Below are positions 26,445-37,144 of a DNA stretch of 64,000 bases, one piece after another. Source of the stretch: Streptomyces sp. GESEQ-35 (GTDB lineage: Bacteria > Actinomycetota > Actinomycetes > Streptomycetales > Streptomycetaceae); the NCBI RefSeq assembly GCF_017948485.1, contig NZ_JAFFSX010000032.1, forward strand, positions 1 through 64,000, given 5' to 3'. Positions within the stretch are counted from its first letter, which is position 1. Each line of letters opens with the position of its first letter. The notes below the pieces were generated by a model. It had not been told where the DNA came from. It saw only the letters and a list, made by a program, of their open reading frames with translations, and searched no databases. Made by a program: the position numbers and the translations under genes.

Positions 26445-27445
26445 TGGCCAGAGAAGAGACCCGCCCCGCCTACGATCCCGCCGGCCATGACTCCGCACTG
26501 CGCGCCACCCTCCAGGAGCTGCGCACCGGCCGCTGGATGTCGATGCGCGGTCTCCTCCTGGACACCACGGAGTGGTGGCAGTGGACGCAGCGCACCCAGG
26601 TCCTCGCCACCGCGGCGGCCGGCACCGACGTGGTGCGGGCCTGGCTGTCCGAGGAACCGCACAGCGTCCCGGCCGCCGTGATGCACGCCCGGGTCACCGT
26701 GGAACGCACCCTGCGGGCACACCGGGAAGATCATCCCCGTACGCACGAGCTGTGGCAGGAGGCCTGGCGGGCGTGCGAGACGGCGGCACACAGCGCACCG
26801 CAGGACCCGGTCCCCTGGGTGTGCCTGCTGGCGCTGGCCCAGCTGGACCGGGACCAGCGCTGGTCCGAGCACCGGTGGGGACCGCCCGAGCCGATGCTGC
26901 CCCCGGGCCCCTGGGGGCTGCTCGCGGAGGCAGACAAACGCGACCCGTACAACCGTGAGGCCCACCACCGGATGCTCCAGTTCCTCTACGGGCGCGGCGC
27001 GTCCGGGCGGCTGGCGGAGGCGTCCGGGTACGCGCACTGGGCCTCGGATTCGGCGCCACCGGGCTCCGCGCTGCACGTCCTGCCCCTGTATGTGCGGGTG
27101 GAGCGCTACCGCCGCTCGGGCGGGCGGGACGCCGCGCTCGATCTGCACTGGGTGGCGGAGGACGCCACGCGCGAGGCGCGCCGGGCGTTCGGCTCCTGGC
27201 TGGAGCTCACCCGTCCCGTCGAACGCTCCCTGCTGGACCTCAACCACCTCGCCCACGCGCTGTGGGGCGCCCTCCAGTTCCCGGAGGCCGCCCGGGTGTT
27301 CGACGCGCTGGGACCGTACTGGACGCCCCTCCCCTGGTCCTACCGCACCCTCGATCCGGGCGACCGTACCCAGGCGGTGGAGGTCTTCCTCCAGGCGCGC
27401 ACCCGCAGCCGGTCGGCCGCGGACCACTTACGCCCACACCCCTGA
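26444..27445 (+). CDS. Hypothetical helical-repeat protein (333 aa)
   Basis: I do not recognise a named family. The protein is Trp/Arg/Ala-rich and helical: a basic N-terminus, WMSMRGLLLDTTEWWQWTQR (residues 31-50), TPR-like helices (HELWQEAWRACETAAHSAPQ, PWVCLLALAQLDRDQRWSEH) and a C-terminal region ending in a polar tail. It resembles actinobacterial DUF4034-like or TPR scaffolding proteins without enzymatic motifs. No signal peptide. ATG 26444 overlaps a short upstream ORF. It precedes an amino-acid permease by 30 bp on the same strand and may be co-transcribed with it. Confidence 0.8.
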   Translation: MAREETRPAYDPAGHDSALRATLQELRTGRWMSMRGLLLDTTEWWQWTQRTQVLATAAAGTDVVRAWLSEEPHSVPAAVMHARVTVERTLRAHREDHPRTHELWQEAWRACETAAHSAPQDPVPWVCLLALAQLDRDQRWSEHRWGPPEPMLPPGPWGLLAEADKRDPYNREAHHRMLQFLYGRGASGRLAEASGYAHWASDSAPPGSALHVLPLYVRVERYRRSGGRDAALDLHWVAEDATREARRAFGSWLELTRPVERSLLDLNHLAHALWGALQFPEAARVFDALGPYWTPLPWSYRTLDPGDRTQAVEVFLQARTRSRSAADHLRPHP

Positions 27446-27475
27446 CCCCGTCCCTCTCCCGGAGGTAAGTTCCGC

Positions 27476-28999
27476 ATGTCCCGCACCCCCGCCCGGCCCG
27501 GCGTCCCGCCCCATGACGAGGAACAGCGCCTGCGCGAACTCGGCTACCGCCCGGTGCTCGCCCGCCGTATGGGCGGCTTCGGCAACTTCGCCATCAGCTT
27601 CTCGGTGATCTCGATCCTGTCCGGCTGCATGACCCTGTACGGCTTCGGCATGGGCGCCGGCGGTCCCGCCGTGATGCTGTGGGGCTGGGCCGGAGTGGGC
27701 CTGTTCGTGCTGTGCGTGGGCCTCGCGCTGGCCGAGGTCACCAGCGCCTATCCCACGTCCGGCGCCCTCTACTACATGGCCGACCGGCTCGGCGGCCGCC
27801 GCTGGGGCTGGTACACGGGCTGGCTGAATCTGCTCGGTCTGCTCGGCGCGATCGCCGGCATCGACTACGGGGCCGCCCTGTTCACCGGCGCCTTCATGAA
27901 CCTCCAGTGGGGCTTCGAGCCTACGCCGGAGAAGACGTTCCTGATCTTCATGGTGATCCTGCTGCTGCACGCCACGCTGAACCTGTTCGGCGTCCGGCTG
28001 GTCAGCGTCCTCAACTCGATCAGCGTGTGGTGGCACCTGGCGGGCGTCGCCGTCATCGTCGGCGCACTGGCGATCGTCCCCGACCACCACCAGTCGCCGT
28101 CCTTCGTGTTCACCGAGTTCGTCAACGACACCGGCTGGTCCAACCCCGTCTACGTGGCCGCGATCGGCCTGCTGCTCGCCCAGTACACCTTCTCCGGCTA
28201 CGACGCCTCGGCCCACCTCTCCGAGGAGACCTCCAACGCCTCGGTGTCGGCGTCCCGCGGCATCGTGCGGTCCATCTGGGTGTCCTGGGCAGCGGGCTTC
28301 GTACTGCTCGCCGGACTCACCTTCGCCATCCAGGACTACGACGCCACCCGTGCCAGCGAGACCGGGGTGCCGCCCGCGCAGATCCTGCTCGACGGCCTCG
28401 GCACGGACGGCGCCAGCGCGCTGCTGCTCGTGGTGATCGTCGCCCAGCTGTTCTGCGGCAACGCCGAAGTGGCCGCGACCAGCCGCATGGTGTTCGCGTT
28501 CAGCCGCGACCGGGCCCTGCCGGGCTCCCACCTCTGGCGCAAGGTCAGCAGCCGCACCCAGACACCGGTCGCCGCCGTCTGGCTGTCGGTGGTGGTCGCC
28601 TGCGTCCTCGCCCTGCCGTCCCTGTACTCGACGACGGCGTACGGCGCGGTCACCGCCATCAACGTCATCGGCATCACACCCGCGTACGCGATACCCGTGT
28701 TCCTGCGCCTGCGGGCGGGCGACCGTTTCCAGCCGGGGCCCTGGAACCTGGGCCGGTGGAGCAAGCCGATCGGCTGGATCGCGGTGGGGTGGGTGGCCTG
28801 CGTCACGGTGCTCTTCTGCCTGCCCCAGTCGTCTCCCGTGACGGTCGACACAATGAACTACGCCTCGGTTGCCCTGGCCGTCGTACTCGTCCTCGCCACA
28901 GTGTGGTGGTTCGTGGCCCGCCGTTCGTACGGGACGCCCACCACAGCGGCCTACGGCGACGACCGGGAACAGGCCGAACTCGCCGAGGGAATCGTCTGA
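27476..28999 (+). CDS. APC-superfamily amino-acid permease (507 aa)
   Basis: Twelve hydrophobic helices are present with the amino acid/choline transporter signature. It opens with GGFGNFAISFSVISILSGCM, then LALAEVTSAYPTSGALYYMA in helix 2-3, FSGYDASAHLSEET in helix 6-7 and FAFSRDRALPGSHLWRKV in the 8-9 loop. This pattern fits GABA/choline-type eukaryote-like ACT permeases. Length is normal. The ATG 27476 has a strong GGAGGTAAG site. It imports an amino acid, amine or related compound across the cytoplasmic membrane; exact substrate unknown. It is preceded by the helical hypothetical protein in a likely operon. Confidence 0.9.
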   Translation: MSRTPARPGVPPHDEEQRLRELGYRPVLARRMGGFGNFAISFSVISILSGCMTLYGFGMGAGGPAVMLWGWAGVGLFVLCVGLALAEVTSAYPTSGALYYMADRLGGRRWGWYTGWLNLLGLLGAIAGIDYGAALFTGAFMNLQWGFEPTPEKTFLIFMVILLLHATLNLFGVRLVSVLNSISVWWHLAGVAVIVGALAIVPDHHQSPSFVFTEFVNDTGWSNPVYVAAIGLLLAQYTFSGYDASAHLSEETSNASVSASRGIVRSIWVSWAAGFVLLAGLTFAIQDYDATRASETGVPPAQILLDGLGTDGASALLLVVIVAQLFCGNAEVAATSRMVFAFSRDRALPGSHLWRKVSSRTQTPVAAVWLSVVVACVLALPSLYSTTAYGAVTAINVIGITPAYAIPVFLRLRAGDRFQPGPWNLGRWSKPIGWIAVGWVACVTVLFCLPQSSPVTVDTMNYASVALAVVLVLATVWWFVARRSYGTPTTAAYGDDREQAELAEGIV

Positions 29000-29196
29000 G
29001 CTGCGCGATCCGGGCATCGGTCCAGGTACGAACTCCTGTGCCCGATACGGCAGGATGAGCGGTCGCGCCGGTCCGCGAAGCGGCTGTCCGGCGCGAGGCG
29101 CACATCACGGAAGCGAGCAGGTGACAAGGTGACGAGACTTCACATCCGGCCGTCGGCGAGGGTTCTCCCCGCGGATCTTCTCCCCGGAGGTGACCG

Positions 29197-30300
29197 GTGA
29201 ACCGCGAACTCACCATGCACGACCTGGTGATCGCCGGAATCGCCCTGGCCGTGGGCCTGCTGGCGGCGTTCCTGCTGCGCATGCTGCTGCGCTGGGTGGG
29301 CAAGCACGCGGACCGCACCCGCTGGACGGGCGACGAGGTCATCGTCGCCGCGCTGCGGACCGTGGTGCCCTGGGCCGCGACAGTGGCCGGCGCGGCAGCC
29401 GCGGGCGCGGCGCTGCCGCTCACCAGGACGGTTCACCACAACGTCAACCAGGGCCTGACCGTCCTGCTCATCCTCGTCGTGACGATCGCTGCGGCCCGGA
29501 TGATCGCCGGTCTGATCCGCACGGTCACCCAGTCCCGTTCCGGGGTCGCCGGGTCCGCGACGATCTTCGTCAACATCACCCGGGTCGTGGTCCTGGCGAT
29601 CGGCTGCCTGGTGGTGCTTCAGACGCTGGGCATCTCCATAGCCCCGCTGCTCACCGCCCTCGGTGTCGGTGGTCTCGCGGTCGCCCTTGCTCTTCAGGAC
29701 ACCCTCGCCAACCTCTTCGCGGGCATCCACATCCTCGCCTCGAAGACCGTCCAGCCCGGCGACTACATCCGGCTGAGCAGCGGCGAGGAAGGCTATGTCA
29801 CCGACATCAACTGGCGGCAGACCACCGTCCGCAACCTCTCCAACAACCTGGTCATCATCCCCAACGGCCAGCTGGCGGGGACGAACATGACCAACTACAA
29901 CCGCCCCGAACAGGACCTCACCATCCTGCTCCAGGCGGGCGTCGCCTACGACAGTGACCTGGAGCACGTGGAGCGGGTCACCATGGAGGTGATCGCCGAG
30001 GTGATGACCGAGATCACCGGCGCCATGCCGGACCATGAGCCGGCGGTGCGCTTCCACACCTTCGGCGACTCGCGGATCGGCTTCACGATCATCCTGGGCG
30101 TCGGCGAGTTCAGCGACCAGTTCCGCATCAAGCACGAGTTCATCAAGCGCCTGCACAGGCGCTACCGCGAGGAAGGCATCCGCATCCCCTCCCCGGTCCG
30201 CACGGTGGCACTTCAGCAGGGCTCGGTGTCGATTCCGGAGCAGCGCGGGGCGGAGATCGAGGTCGAGCCGGGCAAGGTCCCCTCCACCCGGCTCGACTGA
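29197..30300 (+). CDS. MscS-family mechanosensitive ion channel (367 aa)
   Basis: Four N-terminal hydrophobic segments lead to the pore helix TALGVGGLAVALALQDTLANLFAG, the classic Gly/Ala-rich MscS TM3. The beta domain follows: PGDYIRLSSGEEGYVTDINWRQT, IIPNGQLAGTNMTNYNRP. The C-terminal alpha/beta domain ends with a polar tail. MscS channels release solutes on hypo-osmotic shock. The GTG at 29197 is preceded by GGAGGTGA, a strong site. It converges tail to tail with the M1 peptidase with only 4 bp between stops. Confidence 0.92.
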   Translation: MNRELTMHDLVIAGIALAVGLLAAFLLRMLLRWVGKHADRTRWTGDEVIVAALRTVVPWAATVAGAAAAGAALPLTRTVHHNVNQGLTVLLILVVTIAAARMIAGLIRTVTQSRSGVAGSATIFVNITRVVVLAIGCLVVLQTLGISIAPLLTALGVGGLAVALALQDTLANLFAGIHILASKTVQPGDYIRLSSGEEGYVTDINWRQTTVRNLSNNLVIIPNGQLAGTNMTNYNRPEQDLTILLQAGVAYDSDLEHVERVTMEVIAEVMTEITGAMPDHEPAVRFHTFGDSRIGFTIILGVGEFSDQFRIKHEFIKRLHRRYREEGIRIPSPVRTVALQQGSVSIPEQRGAEIEVEPGKVPSTRLD

Positions 30301-30304
30301 TTCC

Positions 30305-31849
30305 CTACAGGGTGGCCGAGTTGTCGTGGTGCCCGTCCGTCCGGCTCTCCGGCTGCCGCAGTGCCGAGCTCGGCGGGGTCACGGTCCAGTCCGGGTGGCC
30401 GGGCATCCGCGGGGTCTTCGTGCCGTAGAGCCAGTCCCGCAGGAAGCCGGACAGGTCGCGGCCCGAGACCTCCGAGGCGACGGCGATGTAGTCGTCCGTG
30501 GACGCCGAGGAGTTGCGGAAGCGGTCCAGGAAGGCTCGCTCCACGGCGTTGAACACCGTCTCGCCGATCTCGTTGCGCAGGGCGTAGAGCACGAGGACGC
30601 CGCCGAGGTAGCGCTGGCTGTCGAAGAGGTTCACCGCGTTCGGGGCCGCGACCGGGCCCGAGTCACGGCGCCACTGGTCGCCCCGCGCGTAGGTGTTCTT
30701 CATCCGGGCCTCCATCGTGGTCAAGCCGATGGAGTCCGGCCAGCCGCGCTCGTAGCGGTAGAGCAGCCCGTAGAAGTCGGCGTGGCCCTCGTTGATCCAC
30801 AGGTCCGCCCAGGTGGCCGGTGAGACCAGGTTGCCGAAGTAGGAGTGGACCAGCTCGTGCATCATGTGCGAGCCGATCTTGGACTCCTCCTGGAGGAGGT
30901 AGTTCGGCTTGTACAGGGTGAGGGTCTGGGTCTCCAGGCCGGTGAAGTCGAAGGCGTTCGGGTCGTCGGAGTTGCAGGGCAGCAGGCCGTACGTCTCGAA
31001 CGGGTACGCCCCGAGCCGCTGCTCGATCCAGCTCACCAGGTTCGGCGTGAGGGCGAGCGCCGGCTCCAGGGCGGTGGCGCGGGCGGTCGGTACGACGTCC
31101 CGGAGCGGGAGTCCGTGCGGGCCGGGCCGGTCCTTGACCACGTAGTCGCCGACCGTGATCTGCACGATCTCGGTGGCGATCGGCTCCCTGGAGCGGTAGG
31201 TGTACGCGGTCCGGCCGTCGGCGAGGTTCTCGGTGCTCACGAGGCGACCGCTCGCGACGCCGCGCAGGCCCGCCGGGACGGTGATACGGAAGGTGAAGTC
31301 CGCCTTGCCCATCGGGTGGTCGTTGCACGGGAAGACGGTGTGCGCCGAGTTCGGCTGGGGGCACACCGCGAAGCCGTCCGGGGTGGGGACCCAGGCGGTG
31401 TGCGCGAGGGTGCGGCGCGGGTCCGCCGTGTACGTCACGACGACGGTGACCTTCTTGCCCGCGGGCAGGCACCGGGCGGGCGTGATCCGCAGCTTCTCGT
31501 CGGCCTGCTCAAACACGGCCGCGCGGCCGGCCACCGTGACGGTGTGTATGTCCAGGCCGAGGGCGTCCAGGGAGAAGCGGGTCAACTCCTGGGTGGTGGT
31601 GATCTTCAGGGTGGCCGTGGCGTCGACGAGCTTGGTCGTGGCGTCGTACGCGAGGTCGAGGTGGTAGGCCGATACGCGGTAGCCGTCGCTGCCGAGGCTC
31701 GGGTAGACGGGATCCCCCAGGGTCTCCGGGCCGGGGGTGCCGTTCTGGGTGGCGGTCGCCTTGGCCGCGTGCGCCGGGGAGCCCACGGACAGTGCAGCGG
31801 CGGTGCCGATCAGGGCAGCCGGGGCCGTCACTCTGGTGCGATATCTCAT
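30305..31849 (-). CDS. Secreted M1-family zinc metallopeptidase (514 aa)
   Basis: A Sec signal peptide is clear (basic MRYRTR, hydrophobic ALIGTAAALSVG, cleavage after AHA). The aminopeptidase N-type N-domain (YHLDLAYDATTKLVDATATL) leads to a catalytic domain with the zinc motif HELVHSYFGNLV and the third ligand in WINEGHADF. The aminopeptidase GAMEN exopeptidase motif is not obvious; the corresponding region reads GLETQTLTLY. The enzyme is exported and degrades extracellular peptides. Start ATG 31849 follows a weak site. Length matches short secreted M1 enzymes of Streptomyces. Confidence 0.9.
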   Translation of the reverse strand: MRYRTRVTAPAALIGTAAALSVGSPAHAAKATATQNGTPGPETLGDPVYPSLGSDGYRVSAYHLDLAYDATTKLVDATATLKITTTQELTRFSLDALGLDIHTVTVAGRAAVFEQADEKLRITPARCLPAGKKVTVVVTYTADPRRTLAHTAWVPTPDGFAVCPQPNSAHTVFPCNDHPMGKADFTFRITVPAGLRGVASGRLVSTENLADGRTAYTYRSREPIATEIVQITVGDYVVKDRPGPHGLPLRDVVPTARATALEPALALTPNLVSWIEQRLGAYPFETYGLLPCNSDDPNAFDFTGLETQTLTLYKPNYLLQEESKIGSHMMHELVHSYFGNLVSPATWADLWINEGHADFYGLLYRYERGWPDSIGLTTMEARMKNTYARGDQWRRDSGPVAAPNAVNLFDSQRYLGGVLVLYALRNEIGETVFNAVERAFLDRFRNSSASTDDYIAVASEVSGRDLSGFLRDWLYGTKTPRMPGHPDWTVTPPSSALRQPESRTDGHHDNSATL

Positions 31850-32010
31850 GGTCCGCTTTCGCTCGGGCGGCCGGGTGGTCAGGTCCGGCCGTCGGATGAA
31901 GTGGGATCAAGGTGCATGACCACAAGATCAGACGCTTGAGATCTCTCAGAAGATGCACAGGATTCGCGAAACCGTGCGAGGACCCCTGTCGAGCCCGGGT
32001 CGATCAGGAG

Positions 32011-32036
32011 ATATCTTGATGTCGAGCAATGTTGCA
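32011..32036 (+). promoter_or_regulatory. Candidate operator/promoter element before isocitrate dehydrogenase
   Basis: ATATCTTGATGTCGAGCAAT is an AT-enriched imperfect dyad (CTTGA-TG-TCGAG) 25-45 bp upstream of the GTG start, followed by a purine-rich ribosome site GGAGCGGAG. Similar TCTTGATATCAAGA-like elements precede central-metabolism genes in streptomycetes, from memory. It stands out from the surrounding GC-rich DNA. Confidence 0.3.
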
Positions 32037-32056
32037 GACGTGGAGCGGAGCACCCG

Positions 32057-34276
<2,220 letters not shown>

Positions 34277-34306
34277 CGCGGGGGCCTCGCGGCCCGCTCG
34301 TGTGTT

Positions 34307-34338
34307 CCGCCCCGGCCGGCGTTGCCCGGCCGGGGCGG
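34307..34338 (+). terminator. Strong hairpin terminator after isocitrate dehydrogenase
   Basis: Perfect 13-bp arms CCGCCCCGGCCGG (34307-34319) and CCGGCCGGGGCGG (34326-34338) flank a 6-nt loop 30 bp after the stop codon. No T tract, typical of high-GC terminators. Confidence 0.85.
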
Positions 34339-34537
34339 AGCCGCGTTTCATCGCCGGGCCGTGCGGGGTGCCCGGGGGTGGGTCACGCAGCCCGGCGCTT
34401 ACGAGGTGCCGCCTGCGCCCACCCGTGCCGCCCCAGGCGGCACGCATGCCCGCAGCTGGGCAGAGCCAGCCCGCAGCCTGCCGGGTGGGCGCCGCGCCAG
34501 GCGCCACGCTTGCCCGCGTCTTGTGAGGAGTCTCCCG

Positions 34538-35329
34538 ATGTCCCGCCACTCACCGCCCTCCTTCGAACTGCTGCCCGGCGCCGGAGACTCCCCGGCGATC
34601 CTCCATGTGCCGCACGGGGCGCGGGACATACCGCCTGACGTGCGCTCCGGCATCGTGCTGAACGACGAGGCACTGGAGCGGGAGCTCGACCACATCACCG
34701 ACGCGCATACGGCTGAACTCGCCGACTCGGCGGCCGAGTTGTCCGCGGTCACCCCCTGGCGGTTCGTCAACCGGCTCTCCCGGCTGGTCGTCGACCCGGA
34801 GCGGTTTCCGGACGAGCGGGAGGAGATGCTCACCGTGGGGATGGGCGCGGTGTACACGGGGACCACGCACCGGGGCGTGCTGCGGCCCGCGGACACCGAC
34901 CCCGAGCCCTTGATCGACCGCTGCTTCCGGCCGTACGCGAAGGCCATGACGGACGCGGTGGCGGATCGGCTCGCCGCGACCGGCCGGGCCGTGATCGTCG
35001 ACGTGCACTCCTATCCCAGCGCCGCGCTGCCGTACGAACTGCACGGCGCGGGCCCACGGCCGCCGGTCTGTCTGGGCACCGACTCCTTTCACACCCCGCC
35101 CGGGCTGTTGGCGGCCGCGCGGGAGGCATTCGGGGAGACGGGGGTCGACAGCCCGTTCAGCGGTACGTATGTGCCGCTGGAGTTCTATCGGACCGAGCCG
35201 CGGGTGAGCGCCCTGATGGTGGAGATCCGCCGGGACACCTACATGACCGAGCCGGGCGGGCCCGCCGGGCTCGGACTGTCCCGGCTCGCCTCGGCGCTGG
35301 CCCGGCTGGTCGACGCCCTGCCGCGCTGA
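34538..35329 (+). CDS. N-formylglutamate amidohydrolase family protein (263 aa)
   Basis: The HutG/FGase pattern is clear: SPAILHVPHGARDIP near the N-terminus (zinc-site His), an acidic stretch LNDEALERELDHITDAHT, NRLSRLVVDPERF, and VIVDVHSYPS in the middle with the metal-binding DxHS. RVSALMVEIRRDTYMT is near the end. It would hydrolyse N-formyl-glutamate or a related N-acyl amino acid. The ATG 34538 has TGAGGAG seven bases upstream. No other histidine-degradation gene is adjacent. The 260-bp upstream leader contains repeats and could form RNA structure. Confidence 0.88.
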   Translation: MSRHSPPSFELLPGAGDSPAILHVPHGARDIPPDVRSGIVLNDEALERELDHITDAHTAELADSAAELSAVTPWRFVNRLSRLVVDPERFPDEREEMLTVGMGAVYTGTTHRGVLRPADTDPEPLIDRCFRPYAKAMTDAVADRLAATGRAVIVDVHSYPSAALPYELHGAGPRPPVCLGTDSFHTPPGLLAAAREAFGETGVDSPFSGTYVPLEFYRTEPRVSALMVEIRRDTYMTEPGGPAGLGLSRLASALARLVDALPR

Positions 35330-35386
35330 CCTCCGGCTGGAGCACTCCCGCGCGACAGCCGGGCCGGGGGCGGTGAGGGTGGGGGC

Positions 35387-36607
35387 ATGACCGAGGAGAC
35401 CACCACGCTGACCGACCAGGCCCCACCGCCGGTACGGGACTGGCCCGCGCTCGACCTGGACGGAACGGAGTTCGACCCGTTTCTCGCGGACCTCATGCGC
35501 GAGGGCCCGCTGACCCGGATCCGGCTGCCGCACGGCGAGGGGTGGGCGTGGCTGGCCACCCGCTACGACGACGTGAAGATGATCACCAACGATCCGCGGT
35601 TCGGCCGCGCCGAGGTGACGCAACGTCAAGTGACCCGAATGGCACCGCACTTCAAGCCGAGACCTGGTTCGCTCGCCTTCGCCGACCAGCCCGACCACAA
35701 CCGGCTGCGCAAGGCCGTCGCCGGTGCGTTCACCGTGGGCGCGATGAAGCGGCTGCGGCCCCGGGCGCAGGAGATGCTCGACGGCCTGGTGGACGGCGTC
35801 GTACGGGACGGACCTCCAGCGGACCTCATCGAGCGGGTACTCGAGCCCTTCCCGATCAACCTGGTCAGCGAGGTCATGGGCGTGCCCGCCGCCGACCGGG
35901 AGCAGGTGCACGCCTGGACGCGGCAGATCATCTCCACGTCCGGCGGCGCCGAGGCCGCCGAGCGTGCGAAGAACGGCATGTACACCTGGATCACGGAGAC
36001 GATCCGCGGTGGTGGCAGCGGGGGCGACGACGTGTACTCCATGCTGGGCGCCGCTGTCGGGCGCGACGAGATCAGCGAGACGGAGGCGGTGGGCCTCGCC
36101 GGTCCACTCCAGATCGGCGGCGAGGCCGTCACCCACAACTGCGGCCAGATGCTGTACCTGCTGCTCACCCGGCCCGAGCTGATGGAGGGGGTGCGCAACC
36201 GGCCAGAGGTACGGGACGCCGCCCTGGACGAGTTGCTGCGCTACATCCCGCACCGCTCCTCGGTCGGCCTGGCCCGGATCGCCCTGGAGGACGTCGAACT
36301 GCGCGGGCAGCGCATCGTCACCGGCGACGCCGTCTACGTCTCCTATCTGGCCGCCAACCGTGACCCGGAGGTCTTCCCCGAGCCGGACCGGATCGACCTC
36401 GACCGTGCCCCCAACCCGCACATGGCCTTCGGCAACGGGTCGCACTACTGCACCGGTGCCGTCCTCGCCCGGCTACAGACGGAACTGCTCATCGGCACGC
36501 TGCTGGAACGGCTGCCGGGGCTGCGGCTCGCCGTCCCCGCCGACCAGGTCGTCTGGCGACGGAAGACGATGATCCGCGGGCCGCAGACCCTGCCGTGCGC
36601 ATGGTGA
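35387..36607 (+). CDS. Cytochrome P450 (406 aa)
   Basis: Bacterial P450 hallmarks: C-helix HNRLRKAVAGAFT, K-helix ExxR DELLRY, YLAANRDPEVFPEPDRIDLDR, and the heme-binding loop AFGNGSHYCTGAVLAR with the cysteine ligand at residue 355. The I-helix usually reads (A/G)GxET; here it is IGGEAVTHN, so the conserved acid/threonine pair is shifted or replaced, which may alter proton delivery. The ATG 35387 follows GGTGGGGGC. No ferredoxin lies next to it. It is convergent with the sigma-factor partner gene. Substrate unknown. Confidence 0.92.
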   Translation: MTEETTTLTDQAPPPVRDWPALDLDGTEFDPFLADLMREGPLTRIRLPHGEGWAWLATRYDDVKMITNDPRFGRAEVTQRQVTRMAPHFKPRPGSLAFADQPDHNRLRKAVAGAFTVGAMKRLRPRAQEMLDGLVDGVVRDGPPADLIERVLEPFPINLVSEVMGVPAADREQVHAWTRQIISTSGGAEAAERAKNGMYTWITETIRGGGSGGDDVYSMLGAAVGRDEISETEAVGLAGPLQIGGEAVTHNCGQMLYLLLTRPELMEGVRNRPEVRDAALDELLRYIPHRSSVGLARIALEDVELRGQRIVTGDAVYVSYLAANRDPEVFPEPDRIDLDRAPNPHMAFGNGSHYCTGAVLARLQTELLIGTLLERLPGLRLAVPADQVVWRRKTMIRGPQTLPCAW

Positions 36608-36643
36608 GTCAGGCGACCCGAGGCACGTATGGCCCCGGGTGCG

Positions 36644-37144
36644 TCAGGCCCGCAGCCACTCCGTGACCACGACCTCCCCGCCGGTCCGCAGCCGCAGCGC
36701 GAACGGGCCGGCCGGAGGCGCGTCGGAGGTGAAGCGGCCCATGTCGTCGGCCGTGAGCGTGGTACGAGAGGCCAGCTGCGGTCCACCGAGCACCTCGATG
36801 CTCGCCGGCTGCGGCGGCAGCACCTGACCCAACAGACCGTGCCCGGACACCTCGACGTCGACGGTCACGTCCCCCGAGCGGAAGGTCAGCATCCGCGGCG
36901 CGTCCGTGACCCCTCTGACCGGGATCGCGTCGACCAGCGAGTCGAACGTCAGCTCGGCCAGCCGGGCGTCGAGGTCGCGCAGCGCATAGGCCTCGACGGC
37001 GACGCGCCGCAGTTCCGCCGGGACCGGGTCGAGGATGGCGGCGGCCTGACGGAGCTCGTCCAGCAGGCCGTCGGTCACGTCCTCGTCCCGCCCCTCGGTC
37101 CACACCTCGTCGGCGAAGAGCTCATCGTCGTTCATCTCGTTCAC
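36644..37144 (-). CDS. Sigma-factor partner protein of unknown function (166 aa)
   Basis: An acidic N-terminus (NEMNDDELFADEVWTEGRDED) is followed by helices (LLDELRQAAAILDPVPAELRRVAVEAYALRDLDARLAELTFDS, cited in part) and a beta-rich C-terminal domain (MLTFRSGDVTVDVEVSGHGL, PASIEVLGG, GRFTSDAPPAGPFALRLRTG). The C-terminal part resembles carboxypeptidase-regulatory/Ig-like folds. It overlaps the ECF sigma gene (GTGA), so is co-translated and a good candidate regulator of it. No zinc anti-sigma (HxxxCxxC) motif or membrane segment is present. Similar proteins accompany sigma factors near CHAT and S8 genes in other actinomycetes, from memory. Confidence 0.8.
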   Translation of the reverse strand: MNEMNDDELFADEVWTEGRDEDVTDGLLDELRQAAAILDPVPAELRRVAVEAYALRDLDARLAELTFDSLVDAIPVRGVTDAPRMLTFRSGDVTVDVEVSGHGLLGQVLPPQPASIEVLGGPQLASRTTLTADDMGRFTSDAPPAGPFALRLRTGGEVVVTEWLRA

